Source: a virus. From it: a stretch of DNA of 27,535 nucleotides. The stretch spans positions 1 through 27,535 of the IMG/VR virus record IMGVR_UViG_3300036760_000392. One strand, given 5' to 3'. The translations under genes were made by a program, and so were the position numbers. The notes under the pieces were generated by a model. It saw only the letters and a program-made list of their open reading frames with translations, had not been told where the DNA came from and searched no databases. Positions 1 through 6,658 of this stretch are shown in pieces (the stretch's first letter is position 1; each line of letters begins with the position of its first letter).

Positions 1-3000
1 ATTTCCATCTACGTCGAAGTTGATCAACGCAAAGTGAGATTGTAGCTTATCTTCATAGAAATTGTCATTTAGAACCTCACCATCGCTAACAGGCTCTGCG
101 GGCATAGCAGGAGTATCTGGCTGGTCACTTGTGGCGGTTTGCGCCTGTAGGTAAGTATATGTAATGCTAATAGAGTCTCGTCCAAGAACTGGTCGACCAA
201 ATGCCTGTTCGCTATCGATGCTGGGGCCGAGCAATACAAAGTTGGCGGGTAAACCGAAACCGTCGGCATCCCTATACAACTGAACTAACTGCTTGACTCC
301 ATCGTCTGTCTGAAGAATTGCTTCCGTGAGCGCGAACTGCGCCACAATAGAACCCTTACCCCCTCCGTTTATCAGGGCATTGGTATGGGGTTTAATGTTT
401 CCAGTTATACTTGGAAGAGGAAGCACACGGTTAGCTGTAATGTCAGGAATCTCAATCATAATAGCGCCGCAGTCATCAACCACGTACCAGTTAGATATTT
501 CTACATCGGACTTCTGGTATTGAACTACGTGATAGGCTGTAGCCGCAACGGTTCCAGCTACCTCGTCTTCCACCGCAACACCCGACAAGCTCTGTTCTGC
601 GAGTTCTGTATCTTTACTTACAAGATCGTCATCAGAGGGTTGATTTCCAATCCGGAGGTTTCTGTTCCTGAAGCGCCAACCCATGTATCCGTAAGCAAAC
701 TTAATAGCCTCATTTCCGACTGCCTGATGGGGTTCCGCAGTAATCTTCCCGCCTTTGGTAATATCTGAAGATACGATACCAAGTTTGCCCCCGCCGGCGC
801 CAGTACTGTTCATGGAGAAGTCTTTACCCTCGAACGAGCTCTGCATAGGAATGGAATGAAGGAAGCGATAGTCTACCAAAACAGAGTCCGAGAGGATTTC
901 AAACTCGTTGATTATGAGGAACACATAGATCTTATTGGAGTCGTTATGGATAAGGTCTACGGTCTGGAAGGATTGCCAGAATCCTCGTCCATCTACAGCA
1001 ACAGAGGCGTAGCCAAGAGGGGAGGTGGAATCATTCAAGCGTTGTTCATCTTCCAGTTGACTAAAGATATCCAGAAGAGTACTGGGGAGGACATCTCTGA
1101 AGGCGGGTGCGTCAGGCAAAGCAGTCGGTAAGTCCTGTACGAAGTTAGGGGTACCAAGAAAATCATTGTATCTATTTCTGTTTCTGAGTGCGGTATCGTT
1201 GATTATGACTACTTTGGTGTCAGGAGTGGCCGTTCCAAACATCGTGAGCTTGTTCTTATCTGCGCTCCAAGTGCGATAGATAAAGGGCTGGTTCCCCTTT
1301 TTAGGATGGGTAATGTTCAGGCGATTTATCGTAGGAACGCTGGATTGAAAAATATGATTAGGAAACTGAGGAGGCTGATCAAGATTCAACGCTTCTGATC
1401 CGGGCTCGGTTCTATACTCAGATTTGCTAATAGAGAACGTATCGAAATTATCTATAGAGACTTTGTTCATCTGAATCATCTCATAGTTATCTGCTGCCAG
1501 AGCACCGGGATTATCCTCGTCCGCAAGGAACAGAACTTTCGGCTTATAGAGAATCAAATCTTCGATGTCAGGCGTTCCAAAGACATCGACGTATTGATCA
1601 AAAGCCCAAATGAAAGGAGTTGAGAATCGGTTTTTGAACTGCGTTTCTGGATCTACATAACGATCCCAGTCATCAGATCTAAATCGGATTTCTTGTAAAG
1701 CTTCAGCCGTAATGTTCTTTCCAATATCTAACTTCTCATCCGTTGCGTATTGCCAAGCTTCGCCAGTATAGAAATCGCAATCTGTTCGGACACCGTTGCA
1801 GGGCAGGGTTCCATCTGAGGGGTTATTCCATTGCTCGGCGATATTATTATCTTCAAAGAAAAACTGGCATTTGCTAAACGAGCGAATTGCCGAATATTGC
1901 ATGTTCTTGGAGCAACGTCTCAAGTTGGCGGCGGACGTTGCTGCGTTCTGAGAAGCGGCCTGCCCGGTACCAGCATTGGATGCTACCTCAGCAAGGACGG
2001 CTATCTCCTCAAACTTTTCCCCAAGTTCTACAGATGCCGCTTCGGCATCATCGAACGTGTTAGAATTAACTATGATGCCGATGAGATCAAGAGCGTCCTC
2101 TCCGGCGGCCTGGGAATCCGCAGCGGCAGCGCAGGCTTTCTCTTGACGCTCCGTAACATCATCCAAACTTGCCTGGGTGCCGGTGATGCGTGCACCATCT
2201 GAGCTGTTAACGGCAGTCTGATAATAATCCTGCTGACGAGTAAGCTCCGCAGTAAGTTCATTACACACCGCACCGGTAGCATTTACGGTATCAACCAAAA
2301 CCTGAGAGCATTGAGTAGCTGCTTGTTTTACTCGGACCAGAGGAGCATTAGTGTCCCCCTCAGTACCAAAAATAACACCATCGCCAGGTTTTGGCAACCC
2401 AGTTCTGGGCTCCAAATAAAAAGAAGGTTGGCCCTCAAACCCCGCGACTACTGTTAGTCCGGTAGGGGCGAAAGAGCCAACCTCATCTGGGAAAGCTGGG
2501 TGTGTTATTAGGATGCCCGCTAGGAACATACTGTTGCCGTTCTCATCCTGAATTTCTTTGAAGTCGGGGCCGTCGATTATGGTGGCCAAGTAAAACTTGC
2601 TTGGAATTCCGTCTCCAAAGTTCCAGCGGCAGCACTTGGCGATCTGCGCCATGATGTTCTTGTAAATGATGTGCAGAGGAAGCTGATCACGCTGAGTAGC
2701 ATTGACAGCATTAGGAGGAAACGCTACCAAGTTGGGCGAGCGAATGTTTTCTTCCGTCAGTCCCTTTCCGAACTGCCGCAAAAATTCCAGCGGCGGAGAA
2801 TGACTAATCCCCAATCGCATTCCACCATACTTGTACTTAGAGCAAGGTAGGCACTGGCCGGAACCATTGCATTGACCTTCGTTGAAACAGGTAATATCAG
2901 ACCGCGCAAAAAAAGAATTAGCGATACATTGATTACTTGAGGAGTCTGGGTTCTCAGTTGCCACTTCTGGAGAAACACCCGTCCCCTTTAATGCAGCAAA

Positions 3001-3096
3001 GTCTTTCTGCACGTTAGTTCGAACATCTGATCTCCAAAAAGTGCAGGTAGGAACATTCTCTCCGTCAAAAGAAGAGCCCGATAAGAATTTAACCAT
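1..3096 (-). CDS. Large Cys-rich putative virion/tail protein, C-terminus beyond the window (at least 1032 aa)
   Basis: I read this frame codon by codon: there is no stop between the ATG at 3096 and the left edge, so at least 1032 codons are present and the C-terminus is missing. The ATG follows a strong SD (GAAGGAGGGG). Residues 18-85 are Cys-rich (C18, C57, C70, C76, C82, C85, the last three in a tight cluster), and C155/C156 form a pair, which suggests disulfides or a metal knot. Residues about 255-390 are Ala/Glu/Gln-rich and probably helical or coiled-coil. The remainder is mixed beta-rich sequence with many Asp-Gly and Asn turns, as in phage tail or fibre proteins. I recognise no named family. 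It is the last gene of the visible series, 27 nt after the 115-aa gene, so a receptor-binding or late tail role is inferred from context only. Confidence 0.85.
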   Translation of the reverse strand, partial: MVKFLSGSSFDGENVPTCTFWRSDVRTNVQKDFAALKGTGVSPEVATENPDSSSNQCIANSFFARSDITCFNEGQCNGSGQCLPCSKYKYGGMRLGISHSPPLEFLRQFGKGLTEENIRSPNLVAFPPNAVNATQRDQLPLHIIYKNIMAQIAKCCRWNFGDGIPSKFYLATIIDGPDFKEIQDENGNSMFLAGILITHPAFPDEVGSFAPTGLTVVAGFEGQPSFYLEPRTGLPKPGDGVIFGTEGDTNAPLVRVKQAATQCSQVLVDTVNATGAVCNELTAELTRQQDYYQTAVNSSDGARITGTQASLDDVTERQEKACAAAADSQAAGEDALDLIGIIVNSNTFDDAEAASVELGEKFEEIAVLAEVASNAGTGQAASQNAATSAANLRRCSKNMQYSAIRSFSKCQFFFEDNNIAEQWNNPSDGTLPCNGVRTDCDFYTGEAWQYATDEKLDIGKNITAEALQEIRFRSDDWDRYVDPETQFKNRFSTPFIWAFDQYVDVFGTPDIEDLILYKPKVLFLADEDNPGALAADNYEMIQMNKVSIDNFDTFSISKSEYRTEPGSEALNLDQPPQFPNHIFQSSVPTINRLNITHPKKGNQPFIYRTWSADKNKLTMFGTATPDTKVVIINDTALRNRNRYNDFLGTPNFVQDLPTALPDAPAFRDVLPSTLLDIFSQLEDEQRLNDSTSPLGYASVAVDGRGFWQSFQTVDLIHNDSNKIYVFLIINEFEILSDSVLVDYRFLHSIPMQSSFEGKDFSMNSTGAGGGKLGIVSSDITKGGKITAEPHQAVGNEAIKFAYGYMGWRFRNRNLRIGNQPSDDDLVSKDTELAEQSLSGVAVEDEVAGTVAATAYHVVQYQKSDVEISNWYVVDDCGAIMIEIPDITANRVLPLPSITGNIKPHTNALINGGGKGSIVAQFALTEAILQTDDGVKQLVQLYRDADGFGLPANFVLLGPSIDSEQAFGRPVLGRDSISITYTYLQAQTATSDQPDTPAMPAEPVSDGEVLNDNFYEDKLQSHFALINFDVDGN

Positions 3097-3123
3097 GCGA
3101 CCCCTCCTTCTCCTTAATACTGG

Positions 3124-3471
3124 TTAGAATGGTTCTGTTTCGTAGGTCATTTTACCAGTAGCTTCTTCCACCCGCAAAAGTACTTTACACTTCTCCTCGA
3201 GATCGTAATATCCGATTACACGGGAGTGAATACCTTGGGAAGTCCCGAAGGAATTCACATCCACATAACCTTTCTTTGATGGTACGGTATAGTGCTCTTT
3301 GTTATCGAGGCTCCAAAAACGATCCTCCCACTTTAGGATCATCCTTTGAATGTTCTTCTTATTTGGAACCTTATTCCAGGGCATGTCGTCTTCGCAGATC
3401 GTGGAGCCATCGTGAAACTGGACGACCCAACCGCGAGGCATAATGATCTCACGTTCACCGATCCAGATCAT
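3124..3471 (-). CDS. Hypothetical 115-aa charged protein coupled to a homing endonuclease
   Basis: The ATG at 3471 overlaps the endonuclease stop (TAATG), and GGAG lies about 8 nt upstream inside the endonuclease gene, so translation is probably coupled. A second in-frame ATG at codon 11 is possible. The product is soluble, charged and Trp-rich (for example WNKVPNKKN, WEDRFW), with no signal peptide or membrane segment. It does not resemble the Ser/Thr/Gly-rich virion proteins around it. The C-terminal half alternates beta-like strands (YYDLEEKCKVLLRVEE). I do not recognise the family. Sitting directly behind a homing endonuclease, it may have moved with it, or it may be an ordinary phage accessory gene. 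Confidence 0.8.
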   Translation of the reverse strand: MIWIGEREIIMPRGWVVQFHDGSTICEDDMPWNKVPNKKNIQRMILKWEDRFWSLDNKEHYTVPSKKGYVDVNSFGTSQGIHSRVIGYYDLEEKCKVLLRVEEATGKMTYETEPF

Positions 3472-4253
3472 TAGGTTTCTCCTATTAACAACCTACCGGA
3501 AGCATCTATGAGTTCTAACTCAATAAGATCATCGCGATACAAAATAACCAAATTGTTTATTTGGCGTTTAATAGCCTCTATCTTTTGTTCGGCGGCAGCA
3601 TCACAAAACCCTTTGATTTCAACATAACATGGGATACTCTTGGCAAGTCCGGAAGGTAAAAAGAAATCAGGTACATAGGTTCTGTATATCCCCCCGTACA
3701 GGTATTTAATTCGGCGGGTTTCATACTCCCATTCTATACCCAATCTATCAAGATGTAGAGCAAAACCATACTCCCACCTGGATCGGAATTTACAATCCTT
3801 GTACTCCACTCTCTTTCCGTAAATGTTGTTATGAGACGAGGTGATGTCCTTAGAACCATCAAAAACTACATCCGACATTTTCTGACGAGTTTCGTCGGTG
3901 TGTCCTATTCCAAAAAGAGGATTTAACTTGCCAAGGCGAGCTTCAGATTTAGTCCTAAACTCTATTCCAAACTCAAGCATCTTTTTGATTACGGTGTTCT
4001 TATGAATGCCAAATACCTTACCAATCTTGGCTGGGTGCATCTCTTTATCCCAGTACATTTCTTTGAGTACGGTTTTATCTACCTGTGCGGTGATCCGATC
4101 ATTAGAGGGTCGCATCTTTATTCCGGCTCTGAATAAGCGTTGTTGAACCAAAGCCACGGAACACTCTAACTTTTCAGCAATCTCCCGGCCTATCAACCCA
4201 CTTTGATACAGCCTTACTATCTCGTCTGTACTTACATCTTTTCGTTGAACCAT
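3471..4253 (-). CDS. Free-standing PD-(D/E)XK homing endonuclease with HTH/NUMOD DNA-binding region
   Basis: The 260-aa protein has two helix-turn-helix-like segments near residues 8-45 and 60-97, then a NUMOD3-like motif at about 111-128 (NPLFGIGHTDETRQKMSD). The C-terminal nuclease core carries RSRWE (E161), VPDFFLP (D196) and VEIKG (E212, K214), the Glu...Asp...Glu-x-Lys pattern of PD-(D/E)XK nucleases. HTH and NUMOD parts joined to a nuclease domain are typical of homing endonucleases, which cut an allele lacking the gene and spread by repair. The ATG has GGAGG 9 nt upstream. Unlike the other endonuclease genes here it has its own sigma70-like promoter and a leader hairpin in the 123-nt upstream gap. 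Its stop overlaps the start of the 115-aa gene. The DNA target is unknown. Confidence 0.85.
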   Translation of the reverse strand: MVQRKDVSTDEIVRLYQSGLIGREIAEKLECSVALVQQRLFRAGIKMRPSNDRITAQVDKTVLKEMYWDKEMHPAKIGKVFGIHKNTVIKKMLEFGIEFRTKSEARLGKLNPLFGIGHTDETRQKMSDVVFDGSKDITSSHNNIYGKRVEYKDCKFRSRWEYGFALHLDRLGIEWEYETRRIKYLYGGIYRTYVPDFFLPSGLAKSIPCYVEIKGFCDAAAEQKIEAIKRQINNLVILYRDDLIELELIDASGRLLIGET

Positions 4254-4270
4254 CTCATATTACCTCCTCG

Positions 4271-4287
4271 GGAGAACAAGGTTCTCC
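4271..4287 (-). promoter_or_regulatory. 5-prime leader hairpin next to the endonuclease SD
   Basis: Perfect inverted repeat GGAGAAC-CTT-GTTCTCC (minus strand), 7-bp stem and 3-nt loop. It lies between the predicted transcription start and the SD GAGGAGG, which begins 1 nt after the stem. No U-tract follows, so it is not a terminator. It could stabilise the 5-prime end, tune translation or be an operator. Confidence 0.6.
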
Positions 4288-4294
4288 AAAGAGA

Positions 4295-4322
4295 AGTATA
4301 AGAGAAAAAGGAGGAATGTCAA
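4295..4322 (-). promoter_or_regulatory. Sigma70-like promoter for the PD-(D/E)XK endonuclease
   Basis: On the minus strand TTGACA (4322-4317) is followed after 16 nt by TATACT (4300-4295), a near-consensus bacterial sigma70 promoter. It lies in a 123-nt non-coding gap in an otherwise packed gene series. The predicted start near 4288 would give a leader of about 35 nt beginning at the hairpin 4287-4271. Confidence 0.7.
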
Positions 4323-4376
4323 GTATGGAATGTATTTTGTGCTATAAAAGTCTAAAACTTCAATGATTTCAAGGGG

Positions 4377-5981
4377 TTACGAGAAGTCAAAATAGGTCCT
4401 GTAATTTATTGTACTATTAGCCCCAGTCTCGTTTGCGCCTAATTTGATCGCCAGGTATACGAAGTCGCTGACCACGCCCCCCAGGTAGTTACCCAGGGTT
4501 TCTGCGCTATCTGCGGAGTTTACTACCGCCAAGTCCGCCTTGGTTGCGAATAGGTAGGACGGGGCAGTATCCGAATCAATGTCAGTAGCAGCAACGTTTC
4601 CAACGCCGTTCGTATTCACGGGGAACTCGGTCTGGCTGTTGGAGGTTGCACCGCCACCAGGAGCATCGTTTCCGGCACCGACGGTTCCATAGTGAAACTC
4701 GGTGTCCGCGTTACCTTCGTCGTGGTGCTGGAAAGTACCATCCGACTGAAGGCTGAACTTTACCGTGCTCATAGAAACCGCACCACTGATAAGCTCAAAC
4801 CAAACCACCTTTACAGAACTCTGGGTGGATACCGTCACGTTACCGAAGTTTAGTTGGGTAACATCGGAGTTGGTCGGCTGTGGTCCTCGGCAATGAATTC
4901 GGAAGACCTCACGCAAGGAGAGGGTACCCGAGTTGCTGAAGGACACGGTAACTCCACGAGTACCGATCTGAGTACCGGTGGTCTGAGTGGTAATGGCAGC
5001 AATGCTATGTGCTTTCGTAGAATCTTCCTGGCTGGAAGTGAAGATGTACTTCGCAGCAGCCACCGCCTTTGGATAACCGGTACCAGACCCAGGGCTTCCC
5101 ACAACAGTGAAGGAGTCTCCGTTTCCGAATACCGCGTCTGTGAACTTGATTCTAACTCCTAGGTTAGCAACATCGTACCAGTGAAGAGGATAGAGTAGCT
5201 CGATAGGATTGGCGTTATCATCGGTACCCGGAGTGTCAGCAACCGTGAAGGTCGGTACGTTACCAGATCCCGCACCCATTACCGAACCAGCGGTAGTGTC
5301 GATGGTAATCGTGTAAGTATCAGTGGCAGTTCCGGTGTAGATACCACCAGTGGTGCCAGTTCCAATGTAGGTGTTTCCACCGTTCGGGACCGCACTTCCT
5401 ACCGTTTCATTTTCAGCAATCATGATGGAGTAGAAATCATCAAACTGACCACCATAGGAGCCTGAAACTACCAAGGTCCCGGTGTAAGAACCACCGGAGA
5501 AGTCTACTCCTGCCTGCTCATCTACGGTATCGAAACCAACAGTAGCTCGAGCATCGCGGGCACCCGGAGAAGTTACGTTTACGTCGTTAGCGCCGGCATT
5601 GGCACCTAAGGCGCCAGAATAGATGATGAACGAGTTACGAGAGTTGGTTCCGCCGCCGCCATTTCGGAACTCGCACTGCGAGAACTTAAACGCGTTATCT
5701 GAGTTGGCAGAGTGAAGCTTATAGGCAATGTCGCGAGCAACAAAGCGAGGGTCCAGGTCAGTGCCTGAAGCCAGGGTGATCGTTGCGGTTGCGACTGCGT
5801 TGATATTAACCGCGAGCTGATCGTTTACGTTTAGGGCGATGGTAAAACTATCATCACCAGAAGAAAGTCCAGTACCACGGCTGAAACCGCGACTACCTTT
5901 GCAGGTGGCCTGCGTGGAATTTCCGGTGGCGAAAGTTTGACCGGTTGCCGAAAACTCGACAAACCTACTAACAGCAACCAT
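4377..5981 (-). CDS. Putative virion structural protein with flagellin-IN-like module (534 aa)
   Basis: A 534-aa Gly/Thr/Ser/Asn-rich beta-type protein with few charges, as in phage tail or decoration proteins. Residues about 45-160 contain TATITLASG, a VARDIAYKL helix, an NSFIIYSG strand and ARATVGFD, the same order of motifs as in the 317-aa protein encoded at 17907-16954. This resembles the flagellin-IN type beta-alpha-beta unit; the homology call is mine from pattern only. The start is an ATG with AAGGAGG 10 nt upstream. A candidate terminator separates it from the methyltransferase gene, and a 123-nt gap follows it, so it may be expressed as its own unit. No signal peptide. The precise virion position is unknown. 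Confidence 0.85.
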   Translation of the reverse strand: MVAVSRFVEFSATGQTFATGNSTQATCKGSRGFSRGTGLSSGDDSFTIALNVNDQLAVNINAVATATITLASGTDLDPRFVARDIAYKLHSANSDNAFKFSQCEFRNGGGGTNSRNSFIIYSGALGANAGANDVNVTSPGARDARATVGFDTVDEQAGVDFSGGSYTGTLVVSGSYGGQFDDFYSIMIAENETVGSAVPNGGNTYIGTGTTGGIYTGTATDTYTITIDTTAGSVMGAGSGNVPTFTVADTPGTDDNANPIELLYPLHWYDVANLGVRIKFTDAVFGNGDSFTVVGSPGSGTGYPKAVAAAKYIFTSSQEDSTKAHSIAAITTQTTGTQIGTRGVTVSFSNSGTLSLREVFRIHCRGPQPTNSDVTQLNFGNVTVSTQSSVKVVWFELISGAVSMSTVKFSLQSDGTFQHHDEGNADTEFHYGTVGAGNDAPGGGATSNSQTEFPVNTNGVGNVAATDIDSDTAPSYLFATKADLAVVNSADSAETLGNYLGGVVSDFVYLAIKLGANETGANSTINYRTYFDFS

Positions 5982-6021
5982 TTGTTGTTTCCTCCTTACG
6001 GAATTTAGTCTTGTGTATCAT

Positions 6022-6051
6022 CAAAGAAAGTAGGTCGTAGTGGGTACGACC
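6022..6051 (-). terminator. Candidate intrinsic terminator downstream of the methyltransferase gene
   Basis: On the minus strand GGTCGTA-CCCAC-TACGACC (6051-6033) forms a perfect 7-bp stem and is followed by TACTTTCTTTGA, a moderately T-rich tail. It lies in the 101-nt gap before the 534-aa gene. The imperfect U-tract keeps confidence moderate. Confidence 0.5.
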
Positions 6052-6061
6052 CCTTGTGGCG

Positions 6062-6077
6062 AGGCGAAAACTCGCCT
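6062..6077 (-). other. Short hairpin just after the methyltransferase stop
   Basis: Inverted repeat AGGCGA-GTTT-TCGCCT (minus strand), 6-bp stem and tetraloop, between the methyltransferase stop codon and the candidate terminator. It may help protect the 3-prime end of the mRNA or add to termination. No U-tract directly follows it. Confidence 0.4.
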
Positions 6078-6082
6078 TACCC

Positions 6083-6643
6083 TTAAACCTTCTGAAACAG
6101 CATGCCGTATTTGCCATCTGTTTCTATTAGCTTGAATCCTAGGGATAGCATGTACTCTGCTGCTCCTTCTGTATTTCCACCACTGTTGAGAAGATCGTGT
6201 TCGTGTGCTAGGTAGTATCCGTCTTTGTTTAGCAGCCGATTAAAAGTCTGAATGAGTTCTGATTTTACAGGCTCAACGTTGTGCTGAACTACTGCACGAG
6301 TAAAGATGAGATCGTACGTTTCGAGTTCTTCTATTCCGCGAAATGTTTTTCCTGGATTCTTCTCTCTTGCTATTTCCAACATCGCAGGGGTTCGATCAGC
6401 GCCGGTATAATCCAGACCCTCGAACAACCCTACGAACAGACCGATCCCACACCCGAAATCCAGAACTGATCTCACTGGCAGGGAAAGAAGGGTTTGGCGA
6501 AGCCAGGAGAGTTCTGCTGCGCCTGGGGAAGACACGCCGCAGTCTTGGATTACAGCTAGACCATCGAAGAGACAAGGTGTGAACTCGGAAAGAAGCTGGG
6601 GAACGTGAAGGTTCCAGTCAGATTCTCTATACTCGCTAATCAT
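6083..6643 (-). CDS. Class I SAM-dependent methyltransferase (186 aa)
   Basis: Motif I is clear at residues 60-68 (VLDFGCGIG), followed by the YTGAD strand with acidic D83 for the SAM ribose and a YDLIFTRAVVQHN motif IV-like region at 110-122. This is a Rossmann-fold methyltransferase with no obvious added target-recognition domain. The substrate cannot be read from sequence; it is small and lacks the NPPY/DPPY motif of DNA adenine or N4-cytosine enzymes, so a protein, small-molecule, glycan or lipid substrate is at least as likely. SD AAGGAG lies 7 nt before the ATG, 15 nt after the stop of the 877-aa fibre-like gene. Its place in a tail-fibre block suggests modification of a virion component or a host surface molecule, which is inference. 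Confidence 0.9.
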   Translation of the reverse strand: MISEYRESDWNLHVPQLLSEFTPCLFDGLAVIQDCGVSSPGAAELSWLRQTLLSLPVRSVLDFGCGIGLFVGLFEGLDYTGADRTPAMLEIAREKNPGKTFRGIEELETYDLIFTRAVVQHNVEPVKSELIQTFNRLLNKDGYYLAHEHDLLNSGGNTEGAAEYMLSLGFKLIETDGKYGMLFQKV

Positions 6644-6658
6644 CTGCGCACTCCTTGC

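Noticed and set aside
385-1131. Plus-strand frames within the leftmost gene
   Set aside because: They lie wholly inside the uninterrupted minus-strand frame 3096-1, have no SD and give no recognisable protein.
4323-4376. Terminator after the 534-aa gene
   Set aside because: Only weak stems (4 bp, AAGT/ACTT) are visible with a short T-run; not enough for a call. The 54 nt hold the upstream flank of the promoter and nothing else that I see.
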